In this document: positions 8,873-16,953 of the stretch, piece by piece
Layout: each line of letters starts with the position of its first letter
Numbering within the stretch: the first letter of the stretch is position 1
Translations under genes and position numbers: made by a program
The notes under the pieces: model-generated
The model's input: the letters and a program-made list of their open reading frames with translations, nothing else
Databases searched by the model: none
What the model was told of the DNA's origin: nothing
DNA from: Thiopseudomonas acetoxidans
GTDB lineage: Bacteria; Pseudomonadota; Gammaproteobacteria; Pseudomonadales; Pseudomonadaceae
NCBI RefSeq assembly: GCF_030362935.1
Contig: NZ_JAUCDY010000012.1
Span: 10,518 to 74,517 of the forward strand
Direction: 5' to 3'
Length of the DNA: 64,000 nt

Positions 8873-10072
8873 GTGGCTAAGGAAAAATTCGAACGTAGTA
8901 AACCGCACTTGAACGTAGGCACCATTGGTCATGTTGACCATGGTAAAACTACTCTGACTGCTGCTCTGACGCGCGTTTGTGCTGAAGTATGGGGCGGTGC
9001 AGGTGCATCAAAAGGTTATGACCAAATCGATAATGCGCCAGAAGAAAAAGCGCGTGGAATCACCATCAGTGCGTCGCACGTAGAGTACGATTCACCGACT
9101 CGTCACTACGCACACGTAGACTGCCCAGGTCACGCTGACTATGTTAAAAACATGATCACTGGTGCTGCGCAGATGGATGGTGCGATTCTGGTTTGTTCAG
9201 CGGCTGATGGCCCTATGCCTCAGACGCGTGAGCACATCCTATTGTCCCGTCAGGTGGGTGTTCCGTACATCGTTGTATTCCTGAACAAAGCGGACATGGT
9301 TGACGATGAAGAGTTGCTTGAGCTGGTAGAAATGGAAGTGCGTGACTTGCTCAGCACTTACGATTTCCCAGGCGACGACACACCAATCATCACCGGTTCT
9401 GCGTTAATGGCGCTTAACGGCGAAGATGAAAACGGCATGGGTACTACTGCAGTTAAAACGCTGGTAGAAACTCTTGACTCCTACATCCCAGAGCCAGAGC
9501 GTGCCATTGATCAGGCGTTCTTGATGCCGATTGAAGACGTATTCTCCATTGCTGGTCGTGGTACTGTGGTAACCGGTCGTATCGAGCGCGGTATCATTAA
9601 AGTGGGTGAGGAAGTTGAAATTGTTGGTGTTAAAGACACCACCAAAACTACCTGTACCGGTGTTGAGATGTTCCGTAAGCTGCTTGACGAAGGTCGCGCA
9701 GGTGAGAACGTTGGTGTTCTGTTGCGTGGTGTTAAGCGTGAAGAGGTTGAGCGTGGTCAAGTATTGGCCAAGCCGGGCACTATCAAGCCGCACACTCAGT
9801 TCGAAGCGGAAGTGTACGTACTGTCCAAAGAAGAGGGTGGTCGTCACACGCCTTTCTTTAAAGGCTACCGTCCACAGTTTTACTTCCGTACTACAGACGT
9901 TACTGGTAGCTGTGAGTTGCCAGAAGGCGTTGAGATGGTAATGCCAGGTGATAACGTTAAACTTGACGTTACCCTGATCAACCCAATCGCCATGGAAGAA
10001 GGCCTACGCTTCGCAATTCGCGAAGGTGGCCGTACCGTTGGTGCTGGTGTTGTAGCAAAAATTATTGCTTAA
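8873..10072 (+). CDS. tuf: elongation factor Tu (GTG start)
   Basis: EF-Tu delivers aminoacyl-tRNA to the ribosomal A site as a GTP complex. The 399-residue product has GHVDHGKT (residues 19-26), DCPGH and NKAD GTP-binding motifs and the domain II/III sequence typical of gammaproteobacteria. The start is GTG within a good ribosome binding context (AAGAGGT). It closes the str operon and is followed by a strong intrinsic terminator. Only one tuf copy is in the window; Pseudomonas often has a second beside the secE-nusG region, which would lie upstream. Confidence 0.98.
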   Translation: MAKEKFERSKPHLNVGTIGHVDHGKTTLTAALTRVCAEVWGGAGASKGYDQIDNAPEEKARGITISASHVEYDSPTRHYAHVDCPGHADYVKNMITGAAQMDGAILVCSAADGPMPQTREHILLSRQVGVPYIVVFLNKADMVDDEELLELVEMEVRDLLSTYDFPGDDTPIITGSALMALNGEDENGMGTTAVKTLVETLDSYIPEPERAIDQAFLMPIEDVFSIAGRGTVVTGRIERGIIKVGEEVEIVGVKDTTKTTCTGVEMFRKLLDEGRAGENVGVLLRGVKREEVERGQVLAKPGTIKPHTQFEAEVYVLSKEEGGRHTPFFKGYRPQFYFRTTDVTGSCELPEGVEMVMPGDNVKLDVTLINPIAMEEGLRFAIREGGRTVGAGVVAKIIA

Positions 10073-10087
10073 TTTTTGCTAATTAAT

Positions 10088-10111
10088 AAAGCCCCCGCTT
10101 AGGGGGCTTTT
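10088..10111 (+). terminator. intrinsic terminator after tuf
   Basis: A nine-pair stem AAAGCCCCC/GGGGGCTTT with a five-base loop runs into a short T tract. It ends the str operon just before the S10 promoter. Confidence 0.9.
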
Positions 10112-10120
10112 CTATTGTTG

Positions 10121-10149
10121 TTGACATGTTGTTTAGAGGCTATTAGAAT
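10121..10149 (+). promoter_or_regulatory. sigma70-type promoter of the S10 operon
   Basis: A perfect TTGACA and a TAGAAT are spaced by 17 bases. The predicted leader to rpsJ is only about 55-60 nucleotides and contains a direct repeat TTAATAGGT about 20 bases apart, but no long hairpin. Confidence 0.8.
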
Positions 10150-10212
10150 TGCGCCTCCTTTTAATAGGTGCGCGCTGCTTAATAGGTAGCTAAACAAGAG
10201 TCTGAGGTCAAA

Positions 10213-10524
10213 ATGCAGAATCAACAAATCCGTATTCGGTTGAAGGCATTTGATCATCGCCTGATTGATCAATCTACCCAAGAAATCGTGGAAACCGCGA
10301 AAAGAACTGGGGCTCAGGTGCGTGGTCCAATCCCATTGCCGACTCGCAAAGAGCGATTTACCGTTCTTGTATCACCGCACGTCAACAAAGATGCGCGTGA
10401 TCAGTACGAAATTCGCACACATAAACGCGTACTGGATATTGTCCAGCCAACAGATAAAACTGTTGATGCGTTGATGAAACTTGATCTGGCAGCTGGTGTG
10501 GAAGTACAGATCAGCCTCGGCTAA
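10213..10524 (+). CDS. rpsJ: 30S ribosomal protein S10
   Basis: S10 is a 30S head protein and, as NusE, part of the antitermination complex that binds boxA RNA. The 103-residue product starts [19 protein letters not shown] and ends in the usual VEVQISLG, with the conserved [15 protein letters not shown] loop. It is the first gene of the S10 operon, behind a strong promoter. The boxA at the rRNA leader near the end of this window is a likely target of its NusE role. Confidence 0.98.
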
Positions 10525-10604
10525 AACATCCGTTTTAGTCGTGTAACGCTCTGAAATGGGCGGCCATAGCGGGTGAGAGCCCCGTACACAAATGAGGTCC
10601 TAAT

Positions 10605-11240
10605 ATGACAATAGGTTTAGTCGGTCGTAAGTGCGGTATGACCCGTATTTTCACCGAAGAGGGTGTCTCGATTCCGGTCACTGTAATTGAAGTGGAGCCG
10701 AATCGTATCACTCAGGTTAAGTCAGAAGAAACTGATGGCTACCGTGCTATTCAGGTAACTGTGGGTGAGCGTCGTGCTTCTCGCGTTACTAAAGCACAGG
10801 CAGGTCATTTTGCTAAAGCTGGCGTTGCAGCTGGCCGCAAAGTTTTGGAGTTTCGCCTTGAAGAAGGTGAATACCAAGCTGGCGACCAATTAACAGCTGA
10901 AATCTTTACTGCTGGTCAAATCGTTGATGTAACGGGCCAGTCAAAAGGTAAGGGCTTCGCCGGTACCATTAAGCGCTGGAATTTTGCTGGTCAGGATGCC
11001 TCTCACGGTAACTCTGTCTCGCACCGTGTTCCGGGCTCCATTGGTCAGTGCCAAACACCAGGACGTGTATTTAAAGGCAAGAAGATGTCTGGCCACATGG
11101 GTGCTGAGCGTAAGACTGTTCAGTCCTTAGAAATCGTTCGTGTTGATGCTGAGCGTAATTTATTGCTTGTAAAGGGTGCTGTTCCTGGCGCTACTGGCGG
11201 TGATGTTATCGTTCGTCCAACCACTAAAGGTCGCAGTTAA
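10605..11240 (+). CDS. rplC: 50S ribosomal protein L3
   Basis: L3 is an early-assembly protein whose long loop reaches toward the peptidyl transferase centre. The 211-residue product contains the GKGFAGTIKRWNF and GQDASHGNSVSHRVPGSIGQ loop sequences. In E. coli a glutamine of this loop is methylated by PrmB, and the surrounding GQ sequence is present. The start follows a GAGGTCC ribosome binding site. Confidence 0.98.
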   Translation: MTIGLVGRKCGMTRIFTEEGVSIPVTVIEVEPNRITQVKSEETDGYRAIQVTVGERRASRVTKAQAGHFAKAGVAAGRKVLEFRLEEGEYQAGDQLTAEIFTAGQIVDVTGQSKGKGFAGTIKRWNFAGQDASHGNSVSHRVPGSIGQCQTPGRVFKGKKMSGHMGAERKTVQSLEIVRVDAERNLLLVKGAVPGATGGDVIVRPTTKGRS

Positions 11241-11254
11241 GAGGGAGTGCCGAA

Positions 11255-11857
11255 ATGCAAGTAAATGTAAATGGCGCCCAAGCAATTGATGTTTGTGAGC
11301 GTACTTTTGGCGGCGAATTTAACGAGACTCTTGTTCACCAAGCCGTAGTAGCCTACATGGCTGGTGGTCGCCAAGGCAGTAAAAAACAAAAAACCCGCTC
11401 TGAAGTGTCTGGTGGTGGTCGTAAGCCATGGCGTCAGAAGGGTACTGGTCGCGCACGCGCCGGTACAATCCGTTCCCCGATTTGGCGTGGGGGTGGTGCA
11501 ACATTTGCTGCACGCCCACAGGATCACACACAGAAGTTGAACAAAAAGATGTATCGCGCTGCGATGCGTTCTATCTTGTCTGAGCTGGTTCGCCAAGATC
11601 GTCTAGTCGTTGTTGAAGAGTTTGCAGTTAGTGCACCTAAGACTAAGGATTTGGTAGAAAAACTGAATGCTTTGGATTTGCAGAATGTATTAATTGTTTC
11701 CGAAGACATTGAGCAAAATCTTTATTTGGCTGCACGTAACCTTCCTCATGTGGATGTGCTTGATGTGCAAGGCTCAGACCCAGTAAGCCTAATTGCTTAT
11801 GATAAGGTTCTGATGACTGTGTCAGCCATTAAGAAGTTTGAGGAGTTATTGGGATGA
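11255..11857 (+). CDS. rplD: 50S ribosomal protein L4
   Basis: L4 lines the narrow part of the nascent-peptide tunnel. The 200-residue product carries the extended tunnel loop rich in Arg and Gly (KPWRQKGTGRARAGTIRSPIWRGGG begins near residue 60), where macrolide-resistance changes are known in other species; nothing abnormal is seen. Its stop overlaps the rplW start by four bases (ATGA), which implies coupled translation. In enterics L4 also regulates the S10 operon, but the short leader here offers no obvious target. Confidence 0.98.
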   Translation: MQVNVNGAQAIDVCERTFGGEFNETLVHQAVVAYMAGGRQGSKKQKTRSEVSGGGRKPWRQKGTGRARAGTIRSPIWRGGGATFAARPQDHTQKLNKKMYRAAMRSILSELVRQDRLVVVEEFAVSAPKTKDLVEKLNALDLQNVLIVSEDIEQNLYLAARNLPHVDVLDVQGSDPVSLIAYDKVLMTVSAIKKFEELLG

Positions 11858-12153
11858 ACCAGGAACGCGTATTTAAAGTGCTGCTTGGCCCACATATCTC
11901 CGAGAAGGCGACTATGTTAGCCGATGGCAAAAACCAGTTTGTATTTAAAGTTGCGATTGATGCAACCAAGCTGGAAATCAAAAATGCTGTAGAAGCCCTG
12001 TTCGAAGTGAAAGTAGCTGATGTTAACACCGTTAAAGTTGACGGTAAGACTAAGCGTACAGCGCGCGGACTGGGTAAGCGTAAGGACTGGAAAAAAGCCT
12101 ATATCGCCCTACAGCCCGGTCAAGACATTGACTTCACTAGCAGTGCTGAATAA
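11854..12153 (+). CDS. rplW: 50S ribosomal protein L23
   Basis: L23 sits at the peptide-tunnel exit and is the docking site for trigger factor and the signal recognition particle. The 99-residue product has the usual LLGPHISEKATML start and the VDGKTKRTARGLGKRKDWKKAYI basic loop. It overlaps rplD by four bases and precedes rplB by 13 bases. Confidence 0.98.
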   Translation: MNQERVFKVLLGPHISEKATMLADGKNQFVFKVAIDATKLEIKNAVEALFEVKVADVNTVKVDGKTKRTARGLGKRKDWKKAYIALQPGQDIDFTSSAE

Positions 12154-12166
12154 GTAGAGGTGTATC

Positions 12167-12988
12167 ATGGCAATTGTTAAAAGCAAGCCGACTTCTGCTG
12201 GACGCCGTTTTGTCGTTCGCGTAGTCAATAAGGAGCTGCACAAAGGCTCTCCTTATGCGCCGCTGCTGGAAAAGAAAACTAAAACCGGTGGCCGCAATAA
12301 TAATGGTCGTATTACCACTCGTCACGTTGGTGGTGGTCACAAGCAACAATATCGTATTATCGATTTTCGTCGTAACAAAGACGGCATCCCTGCGACTGTT
12401 GAACGCTTAGAGTACGATCCAAACCGCAGTGCACACATTGCATTGCTTAAGTATGCAGACGGTGAGCGTCGCTATATTTTAGCACCTAAAGGTGTTAGTG
12501 CTGGCGAGCAGTTGCTGTCAGGCGAACATGCGCCTATCAAAGCGGGTAACACTTTACCGCTGCGTAGCATACCAGTAGGTTCTACCATTCACGGTATTGA
12601 GCTTAAGCCAGGTAAGGGTGCGCAAATGGCACGCTCTGCTGGTACTTCCGCTCAGTTGATTGCACGTGATGGAGCTTACGTTACTCTGCGTTTACGTTCA
12701 GGTGAAATGCGTAAAGTGTTAGCCGAATGTCGCGCAACTTTAGGCGAAGTTTCAAACCATGAACACTTCTTGCGCTCTTTAGGCAAGGCAGGTGCTTCAC
12801 GTTGGGCGGGTATTCGTCCAAGCGTACGTGGTGCTGCGATGAACCCAGTTGATCACCCACATGGTGGTGGTGAAGGCCGTACTAAAGGTGGTCGCCATCC
12901 AGTTACTCCATGGGGTCGCCCAACTAAGGGTGGCAAAACCCGTACTAATAAGCGTACGAACAAGATGATCGTTCATCGCCGTAAATAA
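12167..12988 (+). CDS. rplB: 50S ribosomal protein L2
   Basis: L2 binds 23S rRNA near the peptidyl transferase centre and helps join the subunits. The 273-residue product is full length, with the conserved C-terminal MNPVDHPHGGGEGRTKGGRHPVTPWG region that includes the histidine long thought important for activity. AGAGG precedes the start. It is part of the S10 operon. Confidence 0.98.
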   Translation: MAIVKSKPTSAGRRFVVRVVNKELHKGSPYAPLLEKKTKTGGRNNNGRITTRHVGGGHKQQYRIIDFRRNKDGIPATVERLEYDPNRSAHIALLKYADGERRYILAPKGVSAGEQLLSGEHAPIKAGNTLPLRSIPVGSTIHGIELKPGKGAQMARSAGTSAQLIARDGAYVTLRLRSGEMRKVLAECRATLGEVSNHEHFLRSLGKAGASRWAGIRPSVRGAAMNPVDHPHGGGEGRTKGGRHPVTPWGRPTKGGKTRTNKRTNKMIVHRRK

Positions 12989-13001
12989 TTGAGGATAACA
13001 A

Positions 13002-13277
13002 ATGTCACGTTCTCTTAAGAAAGGTCCATTTATTGACCTTCACCTGTTAAAGAAGGTTGAGACTGCGGTTGAAAAGAACGATCGTAAACCAGTGAAAACT
13101 TGGTCACGTCGCTCAATGATACTACCGCAGATGGTTGGTCTAACTATTGCAGTTCACAACGGTCGTCAGCATGTACCTGTGTTGATCGGTGAAGATATGG
13201 TTGGTCATAAGTTAGGCGAATTTGCTGCAACACGTACCTATCGTGGTCACGTTGCAGACAAAAAAGGCAAGCGTTAA
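13002..13277 (+). CDS. rpsS: 30S ribosomal protein S19
   Basis: S19 is a head protein of the 30S subunit that contacts S13 and the 50S subunit. The 91-residue product begins MSRSLKKGPFIDLHLLKKVE and has the GHKLGEFAATRTYRGH motif. It lies between rplB and rplV with spacers of about 10 bases. Confidence 0.98.
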   Translation: MSRSLKKGPFIDLHLLKKVETAVEKNDRKPVKTWSRRSMILPQMVGLTIAVHNGRQHVPVLIGEDMVGHKLGEFAATRTYRGHVADKKGKR

Positions 13278-13288
13278 GGGGTGAGATG

Positions 13289-13621
13289 ATGGAAGTAGCC
13301 GCAAAGTTATCGGGCGCTCGCATTTCTGCCCAAAAAGCCCGTTTGGTTGCTGACCAAATTCGCGGGAAGAAAGTAGATGAAGCGCTCAACCTACTAACTT
13401 TCAGCAGCAAAAAAGCTGCTGAGATTATTAAAAAAGTGCTTGAATCTGCGATAGCCAATGCCGAGCATAACGAAGGTGCTGATGTTGACGATTTAAGCGT
13501 CTCAACAGTCTTTGTTAACGAAGGGCGTTCGATGAAGCGTATCAGACCACGTGCCAAAGGCCGTGCAGATCGAATCATCAAGCGGTCTTGCCATATCACT
13601 GTCAAGGTCGCAGACAAGTAA
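13289..13621 (+). CDS. rplV: 50S ribosomal protein L22
   Basis: L22 spans the 50S subunit, and its beta-hairpin forms part of the exit-tunnel constriction together with L4. I choose the second of two adjacent ATG codons, giving 110 residues starting MEVAAKLSGARISAQKARL. That matches Pseudomonas L22 as I recall it and puts AAGGGG at a better distance; the first ATG (13286) would add one methionine. The tunnel hairpin near residues 80-95 looks normal. Confidence 0.97.
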   Translation: MEVAAKLSGARISAQKARLVADQIRGKKVDEALNLLTFSSKKAAEIIKKVLESAIANAEHNEGADVDDLSVSTVFVNEGRSMKRIRPRAKGRADRIIKRSCHITVKVADK

Positions 13622-13634
13622 CGGAGTTTAACAG

Positions 13635-14321
13635 ATGGGTCAGAAAGTACATCCCATAGGCATACGCCTGGGTATAGTCAAGGATCACGCATCGGTTTGG
13701 TATTCAGACAGCAAAAATTATGCTGACTACTTAAATGCCGATTTAGAAGCTCGTGCGTATCTATTCGACAAACTAAAAAACGCGTCCGTTAGCCGTGTCG
13801 AGATTGCTCGTCCGGCTCAGACAGCACGTATTACCATCCACACTGCTCGTCCTGGAATCATTATCGGGAAGAAAGGTGAGGATGTTGAAAAGCTGCGTCA
13901 GGACCTGACCAAGAAAATGGGTGTGCCCGTGCACATCAATATTGAAGAGATCCGCAAGCCGGAGCTTGACAGTATGCTCGTTGCTCAGAGCGTAGCTCAG
14001 CAGCTGGAGCGCCGTGTAATGTTCCGTCGTGCGATGAAGCGCGCGGTACAAAATGCAATGCGCATTGGTGCCAAAGGCATCAAAATCCAAGTGAGCGGTC
14101 GTCTTGGTGGTGCTGAAATTGCACGTACAGAATGGTATCGCGAAGGCCGTGTGCCATTGCACACGCTGCGCGCTGATATCGATTATGCCACCTATGAGGC
14201 GCACACCACTTACGGTGTGATTGGTGTGAAAGTTTGGATCTTTAAGGGCGAAGTTATTGGCGGCCGTACAGAAGAAACTAAACCAACATCACCAGCGCCA
14301 CGTAAAAAAGCTGCACGTTAA
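13635..14321 (+). CDS. rpsC: 30S ribosomal protein S3
   Basis: S3 forms part of the mRNA entry tunnel and the ribosome's helicase activity. The 228-residue product has the N-terminal MGQKVHPIGIRLG, a KH domain with GKKGEDVEKLR, and a basic, Pro-rich C-terminus. Length is normal for Pseudomonas. It is in the S10 operon, 13 bases after rplV. Confidence 0.98.
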   Translation: MGQKVHPIGIRLGIVKDHASVWYSDSKNYADYLNADLEARAYLFDKLKNASVSRVEIARPAQTARITIHTARPGIIIGKKGEDVEKLRQDLTKKMGVPVHINIEEIRKPELDSMLVAQSVAQQLERRVMFRRAMKRAVQNAMRIGAKGIKIQVSGRLGGAEIARTEWYREGRVPLHTLRADIDYATYEAHTTYGVIGVKVWIFKGEVIGGRTEETKPTSPAPRKKAAR

Positions 14322-14333
14322 GGAGTACGCAAC

Positions 14334-14747
14334 ATGTTACAACCAAAGCGTACGAAGTTCCGCAAGATGATGACAGGCCACAACCGTGGTCTAGCTCAAC
14401 GCGGAAGCAAGGTTAGCTTCGGCGAGTATGCTCTTAAAGCTACTGGTCGCGGTCGACTCACTGCGCGTCAGATTGAAGCCGGCCGTCGTGCCCTTACACG
14501 TCACGTTAAGCGTGGCGGTAAAATCTGGATTCGCGTTTTCCCTGACAAGCCAATTACCAAGAAGCCCTTAGAAGTACGTATGGGTAAAGGTAAAGGTTCA
14601 GTAGAGTATTGGGTAGCTTTGATTCAGCCCGGAAAAGTACTTTACGAGATTGAAGGTGTTACAGAAGAATTGGCGCGTGAAGCTTTTGCTTTAGCTGCTG
14701 CTAAATTGCCTGTCGCAACATCTTTTGTTAAGCGGACGGTGATGTGA
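14334..14747 (+). CDS. rplP: 50S ribosomal protein L16
   Basis: L16 organises the A-site region of the 50S subunit. The 137-residue product starts MLQPKRTKFRKMMTGHNRGLA and includes KRGGKIWIRVFPDKP and MGKGKGSVEYWVA. Arg-81 in this last region is hydroxylated in E. coli. Its TGA shares one base with the ATG of rpmC (TGATG), a sign of coupled translation. Confidence 0.98.
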   Translation: MLQPKRTKFRKMMTGHNRGLAQRGSKVSFGEYALKATGRGRLTARQIEAGRRALTRHVKRGGKIWIRVFPDKPITKKPLEVRMGKGKGSVEYWVALIQPGKVLYEIEGVTEELAREAFALAAAKLPVATSFVKRTVM

Positions 14748-14938
14748 TGAAAGCTAACGAACTTCGTGAAAAAACAGTAGAGCAACTCAAAGAGCAATTG
14801 CTGCAATTATTGCGTGATCAGTTTAATTTGCGTATGCAAAAAGCCACTGGTCAGTTGTCGCAGTCGCACCTGCTCACACAAGTTAGACGCGATATTGCCC
14901 GCGTTAAAACTGTGCTCAACCAGAAGGCAGGTAACTAA
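14747..14938 (+). CDS. rpmC: 50S ribosomal protein L29
   Basis: L29 is a small helical protein at the tunnel exit beside L23. The ATG that overlaps the rplP stop by one base gives 63 residues beginning MKANELREKTVEQL, the family's usual N-terminus. A GTG one codon upstream is possible but would overlap further and add nothing conserved. It precedes rpsQ by two bases. Confidence 0.97.
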   Translation: MKANELREKTVEQLKEQLLQLLRDQFNLRMQKATGQLSQSHLLTQVRRDIARVKTVLNQKAGN

Positions 14939-14940
14939 TC

Positions 14941-15207
14941 ATGGCTGAAGCTCAGAAAGTTATTCGTACACTGACGGGTCGTGTTGTCAGTGACAAAATG
15001 GATAAAACAATCACCGTGCTCATCGAGCGTCGCGTCAAGCACCCTGTGTACGGTAAATATCTTAAGCGTTCGACAAAACTGCACGCGCACGATGAAACCA
15101 ATCAATGCCAAGTGGGCGACAAGGTCACTATTAGTGAAACCCGTCCACAATCTAAGACTAAGTCTTGGGCTTTGGTTGAAGTTGTCGAGCGCGCAGAAGT
15201 TGTTTAG
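14941..15207 (+). CDS. rpsQ: 30S ribosomal protein S17
   Basis: S17 binds 16S rRNA early in 30S assembly. The 88-residue product has the OB-fold motif GRVVSDKMDKTITVLIERRVKHPVYGKY and ends in a short acidic tail. It is the last gene of the S10 operon in the E. coli arrangement, and rplN follows after only 22 bases. Read-through from S10 into spc genes is therefore likely; I see no convincing promoter in that spacer. Confidence 0.98.
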   Translation: MAEAQKVIRTLTGRVVSDKMDKTITVLIERRVKHPVYGKYLKRSTKLHAHDETNQCQVGDKVTISETRPQSKTKSWALVEVVERAEVV

Positions 15208-15229
15208 GACCTAGGGTCGGAGAGATTTT

Positions 15230-15598
15230 ATGATTCAGACTCAATCTATGCTCGATGTCGCTGATAACAGCGGTGCACGTCGTGTAATGTGTATTAAGGT
15301 TCTAGGTGGTTCACACCGTCGCTATGCCCGTATCGGGGACATCATTAAGGTCACCGTTAAGGAAGCAATTCCACGTGGTAAAGTTAAAAAGGGCCAGGTA
15401 ATGACCGCTGTGGTTGTGCGTACCGCTCATGGTGTACGTCGCCCAGATGGTTCAATCATTCGTTTCGATGGCAATGCTGCTGTGTTGTTAAACAACAAGC
15501 AAGAGCCAATCGGTACCCGCATCTTCGGACCAGTGACGCGTGAACTTCGTACAGAGAAGTTTATGAAAATCGTCTCACTGGCGCCTGAAGTGCTGTAA
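15230..15598 (+). CDS. rplN: 50S ribosomal protein L14
   Basis: L14 lies at the subunit interface and forms bridges with 16S rRNA. The 122-residue product contains MIQTQSMLDVADNSGARRVMCI and GPVTRELRTEKFMKIVSLAPEVL at the ends, both typical. It opens the spc gene block, behind a GGAGAG ribosome binding site. Confidence 0.98.
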   Translation: MIQTQSMLDVADNSGARRVMCIKVLGGSHRRYARIGDIIKVTVKEAIPRGKVKKGQVMTAVVVRTAHGVRRPDGSIIRFDGNAAVLLNNKQEPIGTRIFGPVTRELRTEKFMKIVSLAPEVL

Positions 15599-15610
15599 GG
15601 AGTAGCCGTC

Positions 15611-15925
15611 ATGCAAAAGATTCGTCGTAACGACGAGATCATCGTCATCGCCGGCAAGGATAAAGGCAAACGTGGTAAGGTGCAGAAAATATTAGCAGAC
15701 GGTCGCGTACTCGTGGCTGGCGTTAATATGGTCAAGCGTCATACCAAGCCTAATCCGATGTCCGGACAACAAGGCGGTATCGTCGAGAAAGAAGCACCAA
15801 TCCATGCTTCAAACGTGGCTATTTTCAATAGCGAAACCAACAAAGCAGATCGCGTAGGTTTCAAAGTTGAGGATGGCGAGAAAATTCGTGTTTTCAAGTC
15901 GACCAATAAACCGGTCCAGGCTTGA
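15611..15925 (+). CDS. rplX: 50S ribosomal protein L24
   Basis: L24 starts 50S assembly and sits near the tunnel exit. The 104-residue product has the KOW motif NDEIIVIAGKDKGKRGKVQKI at the N-terminus and the RHTKPNPMSGQQGGIVEKE loop. In E. coli, S8 represses the operon from a site at the rplX-rplE junction; I do not see a clear equivalent here. Confidence 0.98.
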   Translation: MQKIRRNDEIIVIAGKDKGKRGKVQKILADGRVLVAGVNMVKRHTKPNPMSGQQGGIVEKEAPIHASNVAIFNSETNKADRVGFKVEDGEKIRVFKSTNKPVQA

Positions 15926-15944
15926 GGCGGCTAGGTAAATAACC

Positions 15945-16484
15945 ATGGCACGATTGAAAGAAATTTTTCGGAAAGAAATTGCACCTAAGATTAAAGAAGA
16001 GCTTAAGCTTAGCAACGTAATGGAAGTTCCGCGTGTAACAAAGATTACACTTAACATGGGTCTGGGCGAGGCAGTAACTGACAAAAAGGTTATTGAAAAC
16101 GCTGTTGCAGACCTTGAAAAAATCACTGGTCAAAAGCCGATTGTGACTTATTCACGTAAGTCTATCGCGGGTTTTAAAATTCGTGACGGCTGGCCGATTG
16201 GGGTTAAAGTTACGCTGCGTAACGATCGCATGTATGAGTTCCTGGATCGTTTGCTCTCAATTTCCCTGCCACGTGTACGTGACTTCCGTGGTTTAAATCC
16301 ACGTTCGTTTGACGGTCGCGGTAACTACAGCATGGGTGTTAAAGAGCAAATCATTTTCCCGGAAATTGATTACGACAAGATCGACGCACTACGTGGTTTA
16401 GATATCACTCTAACCACTACAGCGCGTAACGATGAAGAAGGGCGTGCACTATTGTCCGGCTTCAAATTCCCATTCCGTAACTGA
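15945..16484 (+). CDS. rplE: 50S ribosomal protein L5
   Basis: L5 binds 5S rRNA and contacts the 30S head. The 179-residue product has VTKITLNMGLGEAV, the RKSIAGFKIRDGWPIG loop and ends in LSGFKFPFRN, all standard. It lies between rplX and rpsN with spacers of 19 and 10 bases. Confidence 0.98.
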   Translation: MARLKEIFRKEIAPKIKEELKLSNVMEVPRVTKITLNMGLGEAVTDKKVIENAVADLEKITGQKPIVTYSRKSIAGFKIRDGWPIGVKVTLRNDRMYEFLDRLLSISLPRVRDFRGLNPRSFDGRGNYSMGVKEQIIFPEIDYDKIDALRGLDITLTTTARNDEEGRALLSGFKFPFRN

Positions 16485-16494
16485 GGACTAGCTC

Positions 16495-16800
16495 ATGGCT
16501 AAGAAAGGTATGATTAATCGTGAGCTGAAGCGTCAGCAAACGGTTGCCAAGTACGCCGAAAGACGTGCTGCCCTTAAAGCAATTATCGCTAATCCTAAGT
16601 CGACTGAAGAAGAACGCTGGGATGCGCAGGTTGCTTTACAAAAGCAACCACGTGACGCAAGCGCCGCGCGTTTGCGTAACCGTTGTCGCGTAACCGGCCG
16701 TCCTCACGGTGTATACCGTAAGTTTGGCTTAGGCCGCAACAAGTTGCGTGAGGCAGCGATGCGTGGAGATGTACCAGGTTTAGTTAAATCTAGCTGGTAA
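16495..16800 (+). CDS. rpsN: 30S ribosomal protein S14, zinc-free form
   Basis: S14 is a head protein needed late in 30S assembly. This 101-residue version has RNRCRVTGRPHGVYRKFGLGRN with a single cysteine, so it lacks the CxxC pairs of the zinc-binding form. It is followed by an unusually long 153-base spacer with a hairpin and a candidate promoter, unlike the tight packing of the rest of the operon. Confidence 0.98.
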   Translation: MAKKGMINRELKRQQTVAKYAERRAALKAIIANPKSTEEERWDAQVALQKQPRDASAARLRNRCRVTGRPHGVYRKFGLGRNKLREAAMRGDVPGLVKSSW

Positions 16801-16826
16801 TCCAAGCGAAATCGAAAAAAAACGAA

Positions 16827-16846
16827 CAAGCCCCAATCGGGGCTTG
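16827..16846 (+). terminator. hairpin after rpsN
   Basis: A perfect eight-pair stem CAAGCCCC/GGGGCTTG with an AATC loop, preceded by an A run and followed by a weakly T-rich sequence. It looks like a partial terminator inside the spc operon. Confidence 0.55.
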
Positions 16847-16872
16847 CTTCGTCTGTAAAGAATCATTAAAAT
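16844..16872 (+). promoter_or_regulatory. candidate internal spc promoter before rpsH
   Basis: TTGCTT and TAAAAT are spaced by 17 bases; the -10 is good and the -35 is weak. The -35 lies in the right arm of the hairpin after rpsN, so termination and re-initiation would be next to each other. Confidence 0.35.
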
Positions 16873-16880
16873 GCTCGGCT

Positions 16881-16928
16881 CACAAGAGCTAGTGTTTTCT
16901 TGTGCGTGTAACCAGCGATCAGCTGGTT
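16881..16928 (+). promoter_or_regulatory. two hairpins in the rpsH leader
   Basis: CACAAGA (16881-16887) pairs with TCTTGTG (16898-16904). AACCAGC (16910-16916) pairs with GCTGGTT (16922-16928) and is followed by a T-rich stretch. Both lie between the candidate promoter and the rpsH ribosome binding site TAGGAG. They could be an autoregulatory or attenuator leader; that is inference. Confidence 0.35.
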
Positions 16929-16953
16929 TTATTAATCTAGGAGTTAAAAGCCC

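Noticed and set aside
10265..10474. Small out-of-frame open frame inside rpsJ
   Set aside because: A shadow of the S10 gene with no independent support.
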